In this document: positions 35,743 through 45,136 of the stretch, piece after piece | Layout: every line of letters begins with the position of its first letter | Position numbering within the stretch: the stretch's first letter is position 1 | DNA from: Pseudomonadota bacterium | GTDB lineage: Bacteria; Desulfobacterota; Binatia; Binatales; Binataceae | NCBI GenBank assembly: GCA_021323675.1 | Contig: JAJPKP010000027.1 | Coordinates: forward strand, 124,001-188,000 | Direction of reading: 5' to 3' | DNA length: 64,000 nucleotides | The notes under the pieces: generated by a model | What the model saw: only the letters and a program-made list of their open reading frames with translations | Told to the model about the DNA's origin: nothing | Databases searched by the model: none | Program-made: the position numbers and the translations under genes

Positions 35743-37664
35743 TGGGGACGACAATGCTTGACGCCAGAATTCCATCGGGACCGATCGAGCAGAAGTGGGA
35801 CAACTGCCGCTTCGAAATGAAGCTGGTGAACCCCGCCAATCGCCGCAAATTCTCGATCATCATCGTCGGCTCCGGTCTGGCCGGAGCGGCGGCGGCCGCT
35901 TCGCTCGGACAGCAGGGGTACCAGGTTCACTGCTTTTCGTATCATGACAGCCCGCGCCGCGCGCATTCGATCGCGGCGCAGGGCGGAATCAACGCGGCCA
36001 AGAACTATCGCAACGACGGCGACAGCATCTACCGCCTCTTCTACGACACCGTCAAAGGAGGCGACTTCCGCGCGCGCGAGGCGAATGTGTATCGCCTGGC
36101 GCAATTGAGCGTGAACATCATCGATCAGTGCGTGGCGCAGGGCGTCCCCTTTGCGCGCGAATACGGAGGCTTGCTCGACACGCGATCGTTCGGCGGCGTC
36201 CAGGTGTCGCGCACGTTCTACGCCCGCGGCCAGACCGGCCAGCAACTTCTGCTCGGCGCCTATCAGGCGCTGGAGGAGCAGATCGCGGCCGGCACCGTGA
36301 AGATGCATTCACGGTGCGAGATGCTCGATCTGGTGGTTGTGGATGGCCGGGCGCGCGGGATCGTAACGCGCAATCTCGTAACCGGCGCTATCGAGTGCCA
36401 CGCCGCGGACGTTGTGGTGCTGGCGACCGGCGGCTACTCCAACGTTTTCAACCTCTCCACCAACGCCAAGGCATCGAACTGCACCGCGATCTGGCGGGCT
36501 CATCGCCGCGGCGCGTTTTTCGCCAATCCCTGCTTCACACAAATCCATCCCACCTGCATCCCGCTGACCAGCGAGCATCAGTCCAAGCTCACCCTGATGT
36601 CGGAATCGCTGCGCAATGACGGCAGAGTGTGGGTGCCGAAAAAGAAAGGCGATCAGCGTTCGCCCAACGAGATTCCGGAAGAGGATCGCGACTATTACCT
36701 CGAACGGCGCTACCCCAGCTTCGGCAACCTGGTTCCGCGCGATATCGCTTCTCGCGCCGCCAAGGAGATCTGCGACGAGGGGCGCGGCGTGGGTTCCTCG
36801 GGACAGGGCGTGTACCTTGATTTTCGCGATGCGATCCAGCGGATGGGCCTCGAGGTCGTTCGCGAGAAGTACGGCAACCTGTTCGAGATTTACGAGAAGA
36901 TCACCGGCGAAGACGCCTACAAGGTGCCGATGCGCATTTATCCGGCGCCGCACTACACGATGGGCGGCCTTTGGGTCGATTACCATCTGATGTCCAACGT
37001 TCCGGGGCTGTTCGTCGGCGGGGAGGCCAACTTCTCCGATCACGGAGCGAATCGGCTCGGGGCGAGCGCCCTCATGCAGGGCCTGGCGGACGGCTATTTC
37101 ATCATTCCCGCGACCGTTCCCAACTACATCGCTGCAAACCCGCTCGCCAAGGTCGATACTTCCCATCCCGCTTTTCAGGCGGTGAAGGCGGACGTGGAGA
37201 AGCGGATTTCCACGATGCTCTCGATAAACGGCAAGCGGAGCGCCGAGTCGTTCCTGCGCGAGCTCGGCAAGCTGGTATGGGACGACTGCGGGATGGCGCG
37301 TTCCGAGCAGAGCCTCCAGCATGCGCTCGCGGAAATTCCCAAGCTGCGCGACGAGTTCTGGCACAATCTCCGCGTGATCGGCACCGGCGAGGAACTCAAC
37401 CAGTCGCTGGAGAAAGCCGGACGTGTCGCGGATTTCTTCGAGTTGGCGGAACTCTTGTGCATCGACGCGCTCCATCGCAAGGAATCGTGCGGCGGCCATT
37501 TCCGCGTCGAATACCAGACTCCCGACGGCGAAGCGCGGCGCGACGATGAGAACTTCTCGTATTGCGCGGCCTGGGAATGGAAGGGTGAGGGGGTGGCGCC
37601 GGAGCTGCACAAGGAGCCGCTGACCTTCGAATACGTGCACCTGACCCAACGGAGCTACAAGTAG
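35742..37664 (+). CDS. sdhA: Succinate dehydrogenase flavoprotein subunit
   Basis: 640 aa from the ATG at 35742 that overlaps the sdhC stop; an ATG at 35754 is possible. FAD-binding [20 protein letters not shown], then [19 protein letters not shown] with the His that binds FAD covalently. Active site contains [36 protein letters not shown] and [20 protein letters not shown]. The C-terminal helical domain contains [20 protein letters not shown]. The size (about 640) and [19 protein letters not shown] match type B enzymes rather than the E. coli type. Oxidises succinate to fumarate on the cytoplasmic side. Confidence 0.95.
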   Translation: MGTTMLDARIPSGPIEQKWDNCRFEMKLVNPANRRKFSIIIVGSGLAGAAAAASLGQQGYQVHCFSYHDSPRRAHSIAAQGGINAAKNYRNDGDSIYRLFYDTVKGGDFRAREANVYRLAQLSVNIIDQCVAQGVPFAREYGGLLDTRSFGGVQVSRTFYARGQTGQQLLLGAYQALEEQIAAGTVKMHSRCEMLDLVVVDGRARGIVTRNLVTGAIECHAADVVVLATGGYSNVFNLSTNAKASNCTAIWRAHRRGAFFANPCFTQIHPTCIPLTSEHQSKLTLMSESLRNDGRVWVPKKKGDQRSPNEIPEEDRDYYLERRYPSFGNLVPRDIASRAAKEICDEGRGVGSSGQGVYLDFRDAIQRMGLEVVREKYGNLFEIYEKITGEDAYKVPMRIYPAPHYTMGGLWVDYHLMSNVPGLFVGGEANFSDHGANRLGASALMQGLADGYFIIPATVPNYIAANPLAKVDTSHPAFQAVKADVEKRISTMLSINGKRSAESFLRELGKLVWDDCGMARSEQSLQHALAEIPKLRDEFWHNLRVIGTGEELNQSLEKAGRVADFFELAELLCIDALHRKESCGGHFRVEYQTPDGEARRDDENFSYCAAWEWKGEGVAPELHKEPLTFEYVHLTQRSYK

Positions 37665-37666
37665 CC

Positions 37667-38455
37667 ATGAACCTATTTCTAAAAATCTGGCGGCAGAGCA
37701 GGAAAGACGCTCCCGGCGAGTTCAAGGAGTACCAGGTCAGGGACATCACGCCCGATATGTCGTTTCTGGAGATGCTCGATGCGCTCAACGAGGATTTGAA
37801 CGCGCGCGGCGAGCCTCCGGTTGCCTTCGAGCACGATTGCCGTGAAGGCATCTGCGGGTCCTGCGGCTTTCTGATCAACGGCGTCGCGCACGGCGGACAG
37901 CGCGGCACCACCGTGTGCCAGCTTTCGATGCGGTTTTTCAAGGACGGCGACAGACTGACGCTCGAGCCGTGGCGCGCAAGCGCTTTCCCGATAATTCGCG
38001 ACCTGGTCGTGGACCGATCCGCATTCGACCGGATTCTGCAGGCCGGCGGCTTTATCAGCGCTCCGACGGGAAGCGCCCCCGATGCGAACGCGATCCTGGT
38101 TCCGAAGGAAGCCGCGGACACGGCCTTCGATGCCGCCGCGTGCATCGGATGCGGCGCATGCGTCGCGGCCTGCCCCAACGCGGCGGCGATGCTTTTCACT
38201 TCGGCCAAGCTGACGCATCTGAACAAGCTTCCGCAGGGACAGCCCCAGCGCGATCAGCGGACGCTGAACATGGCGGCCGCGATGTCGCGCGAAGGCTTCG
38301 GCAGTTGCACCAATCACGGCGAGTGCGAGGCGGTTTGTCCGAAGGAAATTCCGATCGAGTTCATCGGCAACATGAATCGCGATCTGATTCGCGCGGCCTG
38401 GAAGCGCCGCCGTGAACCGCTGACTCTGTCGGAGAGTCCCAAGGATGAACGGTAG
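37667..38455 (+). CDS. sdhB: Succinate dehydrogenase iron-sulfur subunit
   Basis: 262 aa, starting two bases after sdhA. The [2Fe-2S] ligands lie in [17 protein letters not shown] and a later TTVCQL. The second domain has [15 protein letters not shown] and [16 protein letters not shown], together giving the ligands for the [4Fe-4S] and [3Fe-4S] centres. Passes electrons from SdhA FAD to the quinone site of SdhC. Extra residues in the linker ([19 protein letters not shown]) are common in the type B family. Followed by 190 bases holding the promoter for mdh. Confidence 0.95.
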   Translation: MNLFLKIWRQSRKDAPGEFKEYQVRDITPDMSFLEMLDALNEDLNARGEPPVAFEHDCREGICGSCGFLINGVAHGGQRGTTVCQLSMRFFKDGDRLTLEPWRASAFPIIRDLVVDRSAFDRILQAGGFISAPTGSAPDANAILVPKEAADTAFDAAACIGCGACVAACPNAAAMLFTSAKLTHLNKLPQGQPQRDQRTLNMAAAMSREGFGSCTNHGECEAVCPKEIPIEFIGNMNRDLIRAAWKRRREPLTLSESPKDER

Positions 38456-38570
38456 AAGCAGTTGGCGGTGAGCGGCGAGTCGCCGCTGCCAGCCGATGAC
38501 CGGCGGCGCGCGCGTTGAGGTTCGCCCGCGCCGGCTGGAGTTATGTTTTTCGCGGCGGTCCGCCGGCCAG

Positions 38571-38618
38571 CTTAAGATTGCCTCATTGGCGGATTCGCGT
38601 TTATAAGAGGGACTTCAG
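38571..38618 (+). promoter_or_regulatory. Promoter of mdh-sucCD-ndk, twin of the sdhC promoter
   Basis: CTTAAG (38571-38576), TTGCCT (38578-38583), an 18-base spacer, TATAAG (38602-38607) and GACTTCAG (38611-38618). All blocks match the sdhC promoter with equal spacing. The expected leader to the mdh ATG is short (about 30 bases), unlike the 160 bases at sdhC. Upstream, an AGCGGCGA / TCGCCGCT inverted repeat after sdhB may slow read-through but has no T-run. Confidence 0.75.
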
Positions 38619-38645
38619 GATCGGCTTTATTACGGGAGACCAGCA

Positions 38646-39590
38646 ATGGCTCGAAGGAAAATTGCCTTTATCGGCGCCGGCAATGTAGGCGCGACCTGCG
38701 CGCATCTCTGCTTTCTGCGCGGACTCGGCGACATCGTCCTCTACGACATCATCGACGGCCTGCCTCAGGGCAAGGCGCTCGATATGGCGGAAAGCGCGCC
38801 GGTGCTCGGAATCGATGCCACCGTCATCGGAACCACCAACATCAGCGACATCGCGGGCGCGGATTGCTGCGTCGTAACCTCGGGATCGCCGCGCAAGCCC
38901 GGCATGAGCCGCGACGATCTGCTCAAGATCAACGCCAAGGTGATGTCCGATGTTGGCGGTGCGATCAAGCAGCACGCGCCCAACGCCTTTATCATCGCCG
39001 TCACCAATCCGCTGGATGCGATGGTGACGCAGCTCAAGCGCGTGACCGGCTTCGACAAGCATCGGATCGTCGGCCAGGCGGGCGTGCTCGACTCGGCGCG
39101 CTACCGCACCTTCCTTGCGATGGAACTCGGAATGTCGGTCGAGAGCGTGAGCGCGATGGTCCTTGGCGGTCATGGCGATGACATGGTGCCCGTGCGCAGC
39201 TACACCACCGCGGGCGGAGTACCGGTCGATCGGCTGATTTCCGCCAAGCGCCTCGAGGAAATCGAAGTTCGCACCCGAAACGGCGGCGGCGAGATCGTGA
39301 ACCTGATGAAAACCTCGTCCTACTACGCGGCGGGAACCGCGGTGTTCAAGATGGTCGAAGCGTACATGCTCGACAAAAAAGAAGTCATGCCGTGCGCCGC
39401 ATACCTCGAAGGCGAATACGGCGTGCGCGGCCTGTTCGCCGGCGTTCCGGTTGTAATCGGCGCGGGCGGCGTCGAGCGTGTGGTCGAAATTCAGCTCACG
39501 CCTCAAGAAAAGAAGGCCTTTGACAGCTCCGTCGCCCACGTGAAGGAGTTGGTCGATGCGATGGACAAGGTCATCGCGCAGGGGAACTAG
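38646..39590 (+). CDS. mdh: Malate dehydrogenase (LDH-like type)
   Basis: 314 aa. NAD-binding KIAFIGAGNVGATCAHLCFL with Asp at the end of strand 2 (IVLYDI), selecting NAD. The loop GSPRKPGMSRDDLLKIN carries the Arg pair that recognises malate/oxaloacetate instead of lactate. VTNPLDAMVT, GQAGVLDSARYRTF and catalytic GGHGDDMVPV follow. The family is the tetrameric LDH-like malate dehydrogenase of many non-enteric bacteria. First gene after the second copy of the TCA promoter, followed by sucC after 21 bases. Confidence 0.96.
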   Translation: MARRKIAFIGAGNVGATCAHLCFLRGLGDIVLYDIIDGLPQGKALDMAESAPVLGIDATVIGTTNISDIAGADCCVVTSGSPRKPGMSRDDLLKINAKVMSDVGGAIKQHAPNAFIIAVTNPLDAMVTQLKRVTGFDKHRIVGQAGVLDSARYRTFLAMELGMSVESVSAMVLGGHGDDMVPVRSYTTAGGVPVDRLISAKRLEEIEVRTRNGGGEIVNLMKTSSYYAAGTAVFKMVEAYMLDKKEVMPCAAYLEGEYGVRGLFAGVPVVIGAGGVERVVEIQLTPQEKKAFDSSVAHVKELVDAMDKVIAQGN

Positions 39591-39611
39591 CTCGAACAAG
39601 AAGCGTACACA

Positions 39612-40775
39612 ATGAATATCCACGAATTTCAGGCCAAACAGATACTCGGCCGCTTTGGCGCGCCGGTCCCGAAGGGACAGCCCGCTTCAACCGCCGATGA
39701 GGCCGCGGCCGCTTTCAAGGCGCTCGGCCAGCCAAAGGCTGTCGTCAAGGCGCAGATTCACGCCGGAGGCCGCGGCAAGGCCGGCGGCGTAAAGCTGGTG
39801 TCCTCCGCCGATGAGGCGCGAGATTTCGCCGCCAAACTGCTCGGCAAAACCCTGGTTACCCATCAGACCGGACCGCAGGGCCGAGTGGTCCGGCGCGTGT
39901 ACGTCGAGGAGGCAAGCCAGGTCGCCCGCGAGCTGTATCTCGGAATGCTGGTCGATCGCAAAGCCGGGATGGTCTCGGTGATCGCGAGCACCGAGGGCGG
40001 GATGGATATCGAAGAGGTCGCCGCCAAAACGCCCGAAAAGATCATCACCGAGCCGATCAATCCGCTGCTCGGGATGTCCTCGTTTCTGGGGCGAAAAATC
40101 GCCTTCGCGCTCGGCCTCAAGGACAAGCAGGTCAATCAGTTCGCCTCCCTGCTCGGGTCGATGTACAAAGCCTTCCTCGAAACCGACGCGTCGCTGGTCG
40201 AGATCAATCCGCTGGTGGTCACGCAGGACGGAAAGGTGCTCTGCCTCGACGCGAAGATGTCGTTCGACGACAACGGCCTGTTCCGCCATCCCGATATTCG
40301 CGAACTGCGCGATCCCAACGAGGAGGATCCCGCGGAGACCGAGGCCGCCAAGTACGATCTCAGCTACGTCCATCTCGACGGCAACATCGGATGCATGGTC
40401 AACGGCGCGGGTCTGGCGATGGCGACGATGGACATCGTCAAATTCTACGGCGCCGAGCCGGCGAACTTCCTCGATGTGGGCGGCGGGGCGAACACCGAAA
40501 AGGTCGCCGCCGCTTTCCGCATCCTGCTCTCCGACGAACGCGTCAAGGGCGTGCTGATTAACATCTTCGGCGGAATCATGCGATGCGACGTGCTGGCGCA
40601 GGGCGTGGTCGAGGCCGCCCGCCAGGTTAACCTCAAGGTTCCTCTGGTGGTCAGGATGGAAGGGACCAACGTCGAGCAGGGCAAGAAGATCCTCGCCGAA
40701 TCCGGCATCAAGGTGATCGCGGCGGCCGACATGGCCGATGCCGCGCGCCGCGTGACGGAAGCGATCCGCGCTTAG
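39612..40775 (+). CDS. sucC: Succinyl-CoA synthetase beta subunit (ADP-forming)
   Basis: 387 aa. ATP-grasp N-terminus [20 protein letters not shown] and [40 protein letters not shown] provides Mg-nucleotide ligands, and the C-terminal flavodoxin-like domain has [38 protein letters not shown] and [16 protein letters not shown]. Ten bases upstream of sucD. Converts succinyl-CoA to succinate with formation of ATP (or GTP). Confidence 0.97.
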   Translation: MNIHEFQAKQILGRFGAPVPKGQPASTADEAAAAFKALGQPKAVVKAQIHAGGRGKAGGVKLVSSADEARDFAAKLLGKTLVTHQTGPQGRVVRRVYVEEASQVARELYLGMLVDRKAGMVSVIASTEGGMDIEEVAAKTPEKIITEPINPLLGMSSFLGRKIAFALGLKDKQVNQFASLLGSMYKAFLETDASLVEINPLVVTQDGKVLCLDAKMSFDDNGLFRHPDIRELRDPNEEDPAETEAAKYDLSYVHLDGNIGCMVNGAGLAMATMDIVKFYGAEPANFLDVGGGANTEKVAAAFRILLSDERVKGVLINIFGGIMRCDVLAQGVVEAARQVNLKVPLVVRMEGTNVEQGKKILAESGIKVIAAADMADAARRVTEAIRA

Positions 40776-40785
40776 GAAATTTGCA

Positions 40786-41670
40786 ATGAGCATTCTCGTC
40801 AACAAGAACACTCGCGTCCTTACGCAGGGAATTACCGGAGCGACCGGACAGCTCCATACCCGCGCGTGCAAGGAGTACGGCACGCAGATGGTGGGAGGCG
40901 TGGTGCCCGGAAGGGGCGGCACCGACTTCGAGGGTATTCCGATCTTCGACACCGTGGAGCAGGCGCGCAAAGCGACCGGCGCCAACGCGACGGTTATCTA
41001 CGTTCCGCCCCCGTTCGCGGCCGATGCGATCCTGGAAGCCGCCGCCGCCGGAATCGAGCTGATCATCTGCATCACCGAAGGCGTGCCGGTGCTGGATATG
41101 GTGAAGGTCAAGGCGTACCTGGCCGGAACCAAATCGCGCCTGATCGGTCCCAACTGTCCGGGCATCATCACACCCGGCGAGTGCAAAATCGGCATCATGC
41201 CGGGCTACATCCACAAGCCCGGTGATATCGGCGTCGTGTCTCGCTCGGGAACTCTCACGTACGAGGCGGTCTATCAGCTAACGCAGCTCGGTCTCGGCCA
41301 ATCGACGTGCATCGGAATCGGCGGAGACCCGATAATCGGAACCACGCACATCGACGCGCTCGAGCTGTTCAACCAAGACCCCAAGACCCGCGCGGTGATC
41401 ATGATCGGCGAGATTGGCGGCACGGCGGAAGAAGAGGCTGCCGAGTACATCAAGCGGAATTTCAAGAAGCCGGTGGTTGCCTTTATCGCCGGGCAGACCG
41501 CGCCCAAAGGGCGGCGCATGGGCCATGCCGGCGCGATCATCTCCGGAGGCCGCGGCACCGCCGCCGACAAGATCGCCGCGCTCAAGGCGGCGGGCATCAC
41601 GGTTGCGATGAGCCCCGCAGAACTGGGCATCACGATGAAGCACGCGCTGGACGGCAAGGCGGCCCGCTAA
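40786..41670 (+). CDS. sucD: Succinyl-CoA synthetase alpha subunit
   Basis: 294 aa. CoA-binding domain starts [40 protein letters not shown] is the conserved helix, [18 protein letters not shown] and [15 protein letters not shown] precede the phosphohistidine motif [20 protein letters not shown]. Forms the catalytic heterodimer with SucC. The arrangement mdh-sucC-sucD is common in deltaproteobacteria and relatives. Confidence 0.97.
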   Translation: MSILVNKNTRVLTQGITGATGQLHTRACKEYGTQMVGGVVPGRGGTDFEGIPIFDTVEQARKATGANATVIYVPPPFAADAILEAAAAGIELIICITEGVPVLDMVKVKAYLAGTKSRLIGPNCPGIITPGECKIGIMPGYIHKPGDIGVVSRSGTLTYEAVYQLTQLGLGQSTCIGIGGDPIIGTTHIDALELFNQDPKTRAVIMIGEIGGTAEEEAAEYIKRNFKKPVVAFIAGQTAPKGRRMGHAGAIISGGRGTAADKIAALKAAGITVAMSPAELGITMKHALDGKAAR

Positions 41671-41731
41671 TTGTTCTCTGCGGTTCCACTTCACCGAAGC
41701 AGACCGGGCGCTTGACGAGGAAAAAACATCG

Positions 41732-42148
41732 ATGGAACGAACGCTAGCGATCGTAAAGCCGGATGCGGTGTCTCGAGGCCTGACCGGCGAGATTTTGAAG
41801 CGGATTGAAACGAGCGGCCTCGCGGTTTGCGCATTGAAGAAGCTGCAGCTCACGCGCGCGCAGGCCGAACGCTTTTACGACGTCCACAAGGAAAGGCCAT
41901 TCTACAAGTCGCTGTGCGACTACATGACCTCAGGGCCGGTCGTCATCGCCGTTCTCGGCGGCGACAAGGCGATCACACGATGGCGTGAGCTGATGGGAGC
42001 GACGGACCCGGCGAAAGCGGCGCCCGGCACGATACGCAAAGACCTGGGAGTCGATGTGGAGAAGAACGCGGTGCACGGTTCGGACGCGCCGGAGACGGCC
42101 GCGCGCGAGAATTCGTTCTTTTTCAGCGGCACTGAGATTTTGGCCTGA
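41732..42148 (+). CDS. ndk: Nucleoside diphosphate kinase
   Basis: 138 aa, full length. Starts MERTLAIVKPDAVSRGLTGE; the GDKAITRWRELMGATDPAKA, GTIRKDLGVDVEKNAVHGSD segment contains the active-site His that is phosphorylated (NAVHGSD). FFFSGTEI closes the fold. Balances nucleotide triphosphates; its location after sucCD fits use of the nucleotide triphosphate made by SucCD, an arrangement seen in several phyla. Convergent with a membrane-protein gene. Confidence 0.97.
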   Translation: MERTLAIVKPDAVSRGLTGEILKRIETSGLAVCALKKLQLTRAQAERFYDVHKERPFYKSLCDYMTSGPVVIAVLGGDKAITRWRELMGATDPAKAAPGTIRKDLGVDVEKNAVHGSDAPETAARENSFFFSGTEILA

Positions 42149-42183
42149 CCCGCCCAAGCCGAGGGGCTTATGCGGCAGGCGTT

Positions 42184-42837
42184 TTAGATCGCAAACGAAA
42201 GGACGCCTGCCGCGACCAGCGCGCCGGACCAGATGATGTCGAGGTTGATCCAGGCGCTGCGCAGGATCGCGAGACCCACTCTCTCATAAACCACAAGCGC
42301 GATCGCGCCCATAACCGCGACCATCGCGCTCGTATGCAGTATCACCACGGCGACCGCCTGCGCGGCGGAAGCGCCGTGCGCCATCGCGGCCATATGATGC
42401 GCGTGCGGGCCGGCGCTCGCCGGATTCATCCCGAGCAGAATCGGAAACAGCATCAGGCCCGCGCCGTGCGCCGACGCCATCAGGAACGACCACAGCGCGA
42501 GCTCGCCAAAGTTCACCCGCATCGCAACCCATCGCGGATGCGCCCGCGGGCGCAGAAAGCGAAACACGCCGAACAGGATCAGTGCGAGCGCGCCGGCAGG
42601 TCGAAGCCATTCAACCGCCACGGTGGTTTGAAGGCTCGCTACGATCGCCACGACCACGCCGATTGACACCAGATGGCCGAGCGCGATCGGCGCAAGCGCC
42701 CACACGACGCGCGAGCTGCGCTTCTCCTGCAGCCCCAGCGCGACCGCGAACAGCCAGCCCATAGACGGGTCGATGCCGTGGTAGGCGCCGAGCGCGGCAA
42801 CCGCCAGCCACGGCCATACGCCGCTCACGGATAGCAA
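42184..42837 (-). CDS. Six-helix membrane protein, UreH/NiCoT-like pattern
   Basis: 217 aa. About six hydrophobic segments. The first contains WLAVAALGAYHGIDPSMGWL, similar in position to the His-x-x-x-Asp helix of nickel/cobalt transporters and UreH-like proteins, and another carries LMASAHGAGLMLFPILL. A His-rich loop, GPHAHHMAAMAHG, is present. Metal transport is a guess from these His residues. Its start lies inside the end of the methanethiol-oxidase-like gene (13-base overlap), so they are co-translated and probably work together. Confidence 0.65.
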   Translation of the reverse strand: MLSVSGVWPWLAVAALGAYHGIDPSMGWLFAVALGLQEKRSSRVVWALAPIALGHLVSIGVVVAIVASLQTTVAVEWLRPAGALALILFGVFRFLRPRAHPRWVAMRVNFGELALWSFLMASAHGAGLMLFPILLGMNPASAGPHAHHMAAMAHGASAAQAVAVVILHTSAMVAVMGAIALVVYERVGLAILRSAWINLDIIWSGALVAAGVLSFAI

Positions 42838-44216
42838 TATGAGTCGGACGAGGCGTCGCCGCCTTCGAGGCGGATCTGATGCGGCCGCTCGCCCTCGAAC
42901 TTGATGAAGAACTCGTTGTCGAGCGTCATCCCGCCCGACGGGTTCGCATCAACCTTCGCGACCCATCCCTTCACCCCTTCGGGATAGAACTGCGCGTCCC
43001 ATGCGCCGTACAGCGAATTGCTGAAGTAGATGCGCTTGCCGTCGCGGCTCATCTCGACCATCTGCGGCGCGCCGTTGAGCGCTCCGCCCCTGGGATGCGC
43101 GGCGTGAGAGACGATTCCGCCCAGCCGGATGTTGCCGGTGAGCTTCGGATTGTAGGGATCGCTCACGTCGTATTGTTTGAAATCGCCGGTGCCCCAGCAC
43201 GAAATGTAAAGAAAGCGATCGTCGAGGCTCAGGTTGATATCGGTGATGAGCGGCGGCACCGCCTTGAACGGCTTGAGCGCCGGCGGCAGCGCCGCGGGGT
43301 CGGCCGGCTCGGAGGGAATTTCGATCACCTTGCGAATCGACCAGTCGTCTCCCTTGCGATCCCAAAGCCATATCGACGCGGACAGATCCTTGGTCGAGAT
43401 GACCACTCCGGCGAAACCGTAGGTCTTGGTCGGATCGTGCGAGGGCCGCAGTTCGAGCACCATCTGGTTTTCGGCGCCGATATCGAGCGACTTTACATGC
43501 TTGCGCCTGCGCAAATCCCAGACATGCAGGGCGTGGCCATACTTTCCGCCGAGCAGCAGGTCAGGCACCACGCCGTTTTCGATCATATTCGGCGTGCCCC
43601 ATTCGCTCGTGACGACCACGTCGTGGCCCAGATGCCACCAGAAATCGTAGGCGAAGTACTGCGGGCCGCGATCCACTTCCCATCGCCCGAGCACGTCGAA
43701 GCTCTCGTGATCGAGCAGAAAGATTCCGCCGGGCCCGTCGCCGGCCGGTGTGCCCAGCGCGCTCACATAGATGGCATCGGGTCCGCAATGGATGGTGTGC
43801 GGACGGCTGTAGCCGGTGCGTTCGGCGATCTCTTCGGGTTCAATCACGCGCACGATGCGCGGACTGCGCGGGTCGGGCTTGGTATCGAAAACGTACATGC
43901 GCGAGGAACGCAGTCCCGGAACGATCAGGTAGCGGCGTTCGATATGCGGATGCGGCGCGTAGGGGCACAGCGCGGCGCTGCACGCGTTCCATCCGAAATG
44001 ATGGAGTTCATCGCCGACGCCGGTGACCTCGGTTCGGCCCACGATCTGCCCGTAGGTCCTCGATCCCGGGTCCAGATCCAGGACGCATAACGCATCGTGC
44101 TTTCCGTTGCGCGCATCCGGATTGAACGCGACGACGTAAGCGAGCTTCTCGCGCGGCGCGCTCATCGCCATCTTCGGAGAGGGATAGAAGGTCTGATCAG
44201 GTTTCCAAAGCGCCAT
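42825..44216 (-). CDS. Selenium-binding protein / methanethiol oxidase family (SBP56)
   Basis: 463 aa from the ATG at 44216 (MALWKPDQTFYPSPKMAM), the usual start of this family; an in-frame ATG at 44297 is less likely. SBP56 motifs include VVAFNPDARNGKHDALCVLD, HHFGWNACSAALCPYAPHPH, RPHTIHCGPDAIYVSALG, WHLGHDVVVTSEWGTPN, LITDINLSLDDRFLYISCWG and RLGGIVSHAAHPRGG. Homologues in Hyphomicrobium (MtoX) and human SELENBP1 are copper-dependent methanethiol oxidases that yield formaldehyde, H2S and H2O2. No signal peptide is visible, unlike periplasmic MtoX. The overlap with a His-rich membrane protein supports a metal link. Confidence 0.9.
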   Translation of the reverse strand: MALWKPDQTFYPSPKMAMSAPREKLAYVVAFNPDARNGKHDALCVLDLDPGSRTYGQIVGRTEVTGVGDELHHFGWNACSAALCPYAPHPHIERRYLIVPGLRSSRMYVFDTKPDPRSPRIVRVIEPEEIAERTGYSRPHTIHCGPDAIYVSALGTPAGDGPGGIFLLDHESFDVLGRWEVDRGPQYFAYDFWWHLGHDVVVTSEWGTPNMIENGVVPDLLLGGKYGHALHVWDLRRRKHVKSLDIGAENQMVLELRPSHDPTKTYGFAGVVISTKDLSASIWLWDRKGDDWSIRKVIEIPSEPADPAALPPALKPFKAVPPLITDINLSLDDRFLYISCWGTGDFKQYDVSDPYNPKLTGNIRLGGIVSHAAHPRGGALNGAPQMVEMSRDGKRIYFSNSLYGAWDAQFYPEGVKGWVAKVDANPSGGMTLDNEFFIKFEGERPHQIRLEGGDASSDSYCYP

Positions 44217-44316
44217 AGCCTTTACCCGCGTTCTGAGAGATAAGTGTGAACTTAGCCCAGCCGCAAAGATGCCGCAAAGACGCACGAGGGCAGGCATCGC
44301 GCGCGCGGAGGATAGG

Positions 44317-45123
44317 ATGGCTTACAAGCAGATTGAATATCAAAAGAACGATCGCATCGCGCGCGTCATCCTCAATCGCCCCCAATACCGCAACGCGCAG
44401 TCGCGCGTTCTGCTGGAAGAGATGGATGACGCCTTCAACGACGCGAACGCCGACGACGACATCCGCGTTATCGTCCTCTCCGGCAAAGGCGATCATTTTT
44501 CATCCGGGCACGACCTCGGCACCCCCGACGAGAAGGCGGATGCGGAGAAGCGTCCGTACGGCAAGGGTCTGCGCTCCATCTACGAACGATCACGACGGCT
44601 GTTTCTCGACAACACGCTCAGATGGCGCGACCTGGACAAGCCGACCATCGCGCAGGTGCAGGGCTACTGCATTTTTGGGGGATGGATGTTCGCGGCGGCG
44701 ATGGACCTGATTGTCGCATCGGACGACGCGATGTTTTTGCCGTCGCTCCTGCAGTACTTCTCGATCCCGTGGGATCTTCCGATGCGCAAAGCCAAGGAGA
44801 TCCTGTTTCAAAGCCGGTTCGTGACCGCCGCCGAGGCTGAGCGTCTCGGGTTCGTGAATATCGTCGTTCCCCGCGCGAAACTCGAAGAGGAAACGATCGC
44901 GCTTGCGAGGCGAATCGCCGAGACCGATCGGATGACGCTGAAGATGCTCAAGTTCGCGCTCAACAACGCCCAGGACGCGATGGGATTCAGGACCGCGGTT
45001 CGCAATGCGCATTCCCATCACATGCTGCTTGGCGTTGCCGGCTACCTGCGCGACGTGCAGGAAGGCAAACTGCCCAAGCGGATGGCGGGAGTCGGGCAAG
45101 CCCTCAAGAAGCTGGAGAAGTAG
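44317..45123 (+). CDS. Enoyl-CoA hydratase/isomerase family protein
   Basis: 268 aa from the ATG at 44317 after GGAGGATAGG. Crotonase fold: ILNRPQYRNAQSRVLLEEMD, oxyanion-hole segment IVLSGKGDHFSSGHDLGTPD, and IAQVQGYCIFGGWMFAAAMD with the second oxyanion glycine. The typical Glu pair of true hydratases is not evident: the segment after the second motif reads LIVASDDAMFLPSLLQYFSI. The protein may therefore be an isomerase, hydrolase or dehalogenase-type relative. Substrate unknown. Divergent from the SBP56 gene. Confidence 0.87.
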   Translation: MAYKQIEYQKNDRIARVILNRPQYRNAQSRVLLEEMDDAFNDANADDDIRVIVLSGKGDHFSSGHDLGTPDEKADAEKRPYGKGLRSIYERSRRLFLDNTLRWRDLDKPTIAQVQGYCIFGGWMFAAAMDLIVASDDAMFLPSLLQYFSIPWDLPMRKAKEILFQSRFVTAAEAERLGFVNIVVPRAKLEEETIALARRIAETDRMTLKMLKFALNNAQDAMGFRTAVRNAHSHHMLLGVAGYLRDVQEGKLPKRMAGVGQALKKLEK

Positions 45124-45136
45124 AAGCGCGCGGCCT

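Noticed and set aside
38472-38488. Inverted repeat after sdhB as an intrinsic terminator
   Set aside because: Eight-base arms but no T-run; at most a weak pause site.
42149-42183. Intrinsic terminator in the short gap between ndk and the convergent membrane-protein gene
   Set aside because: No stem of useful length with a T-run could be found.
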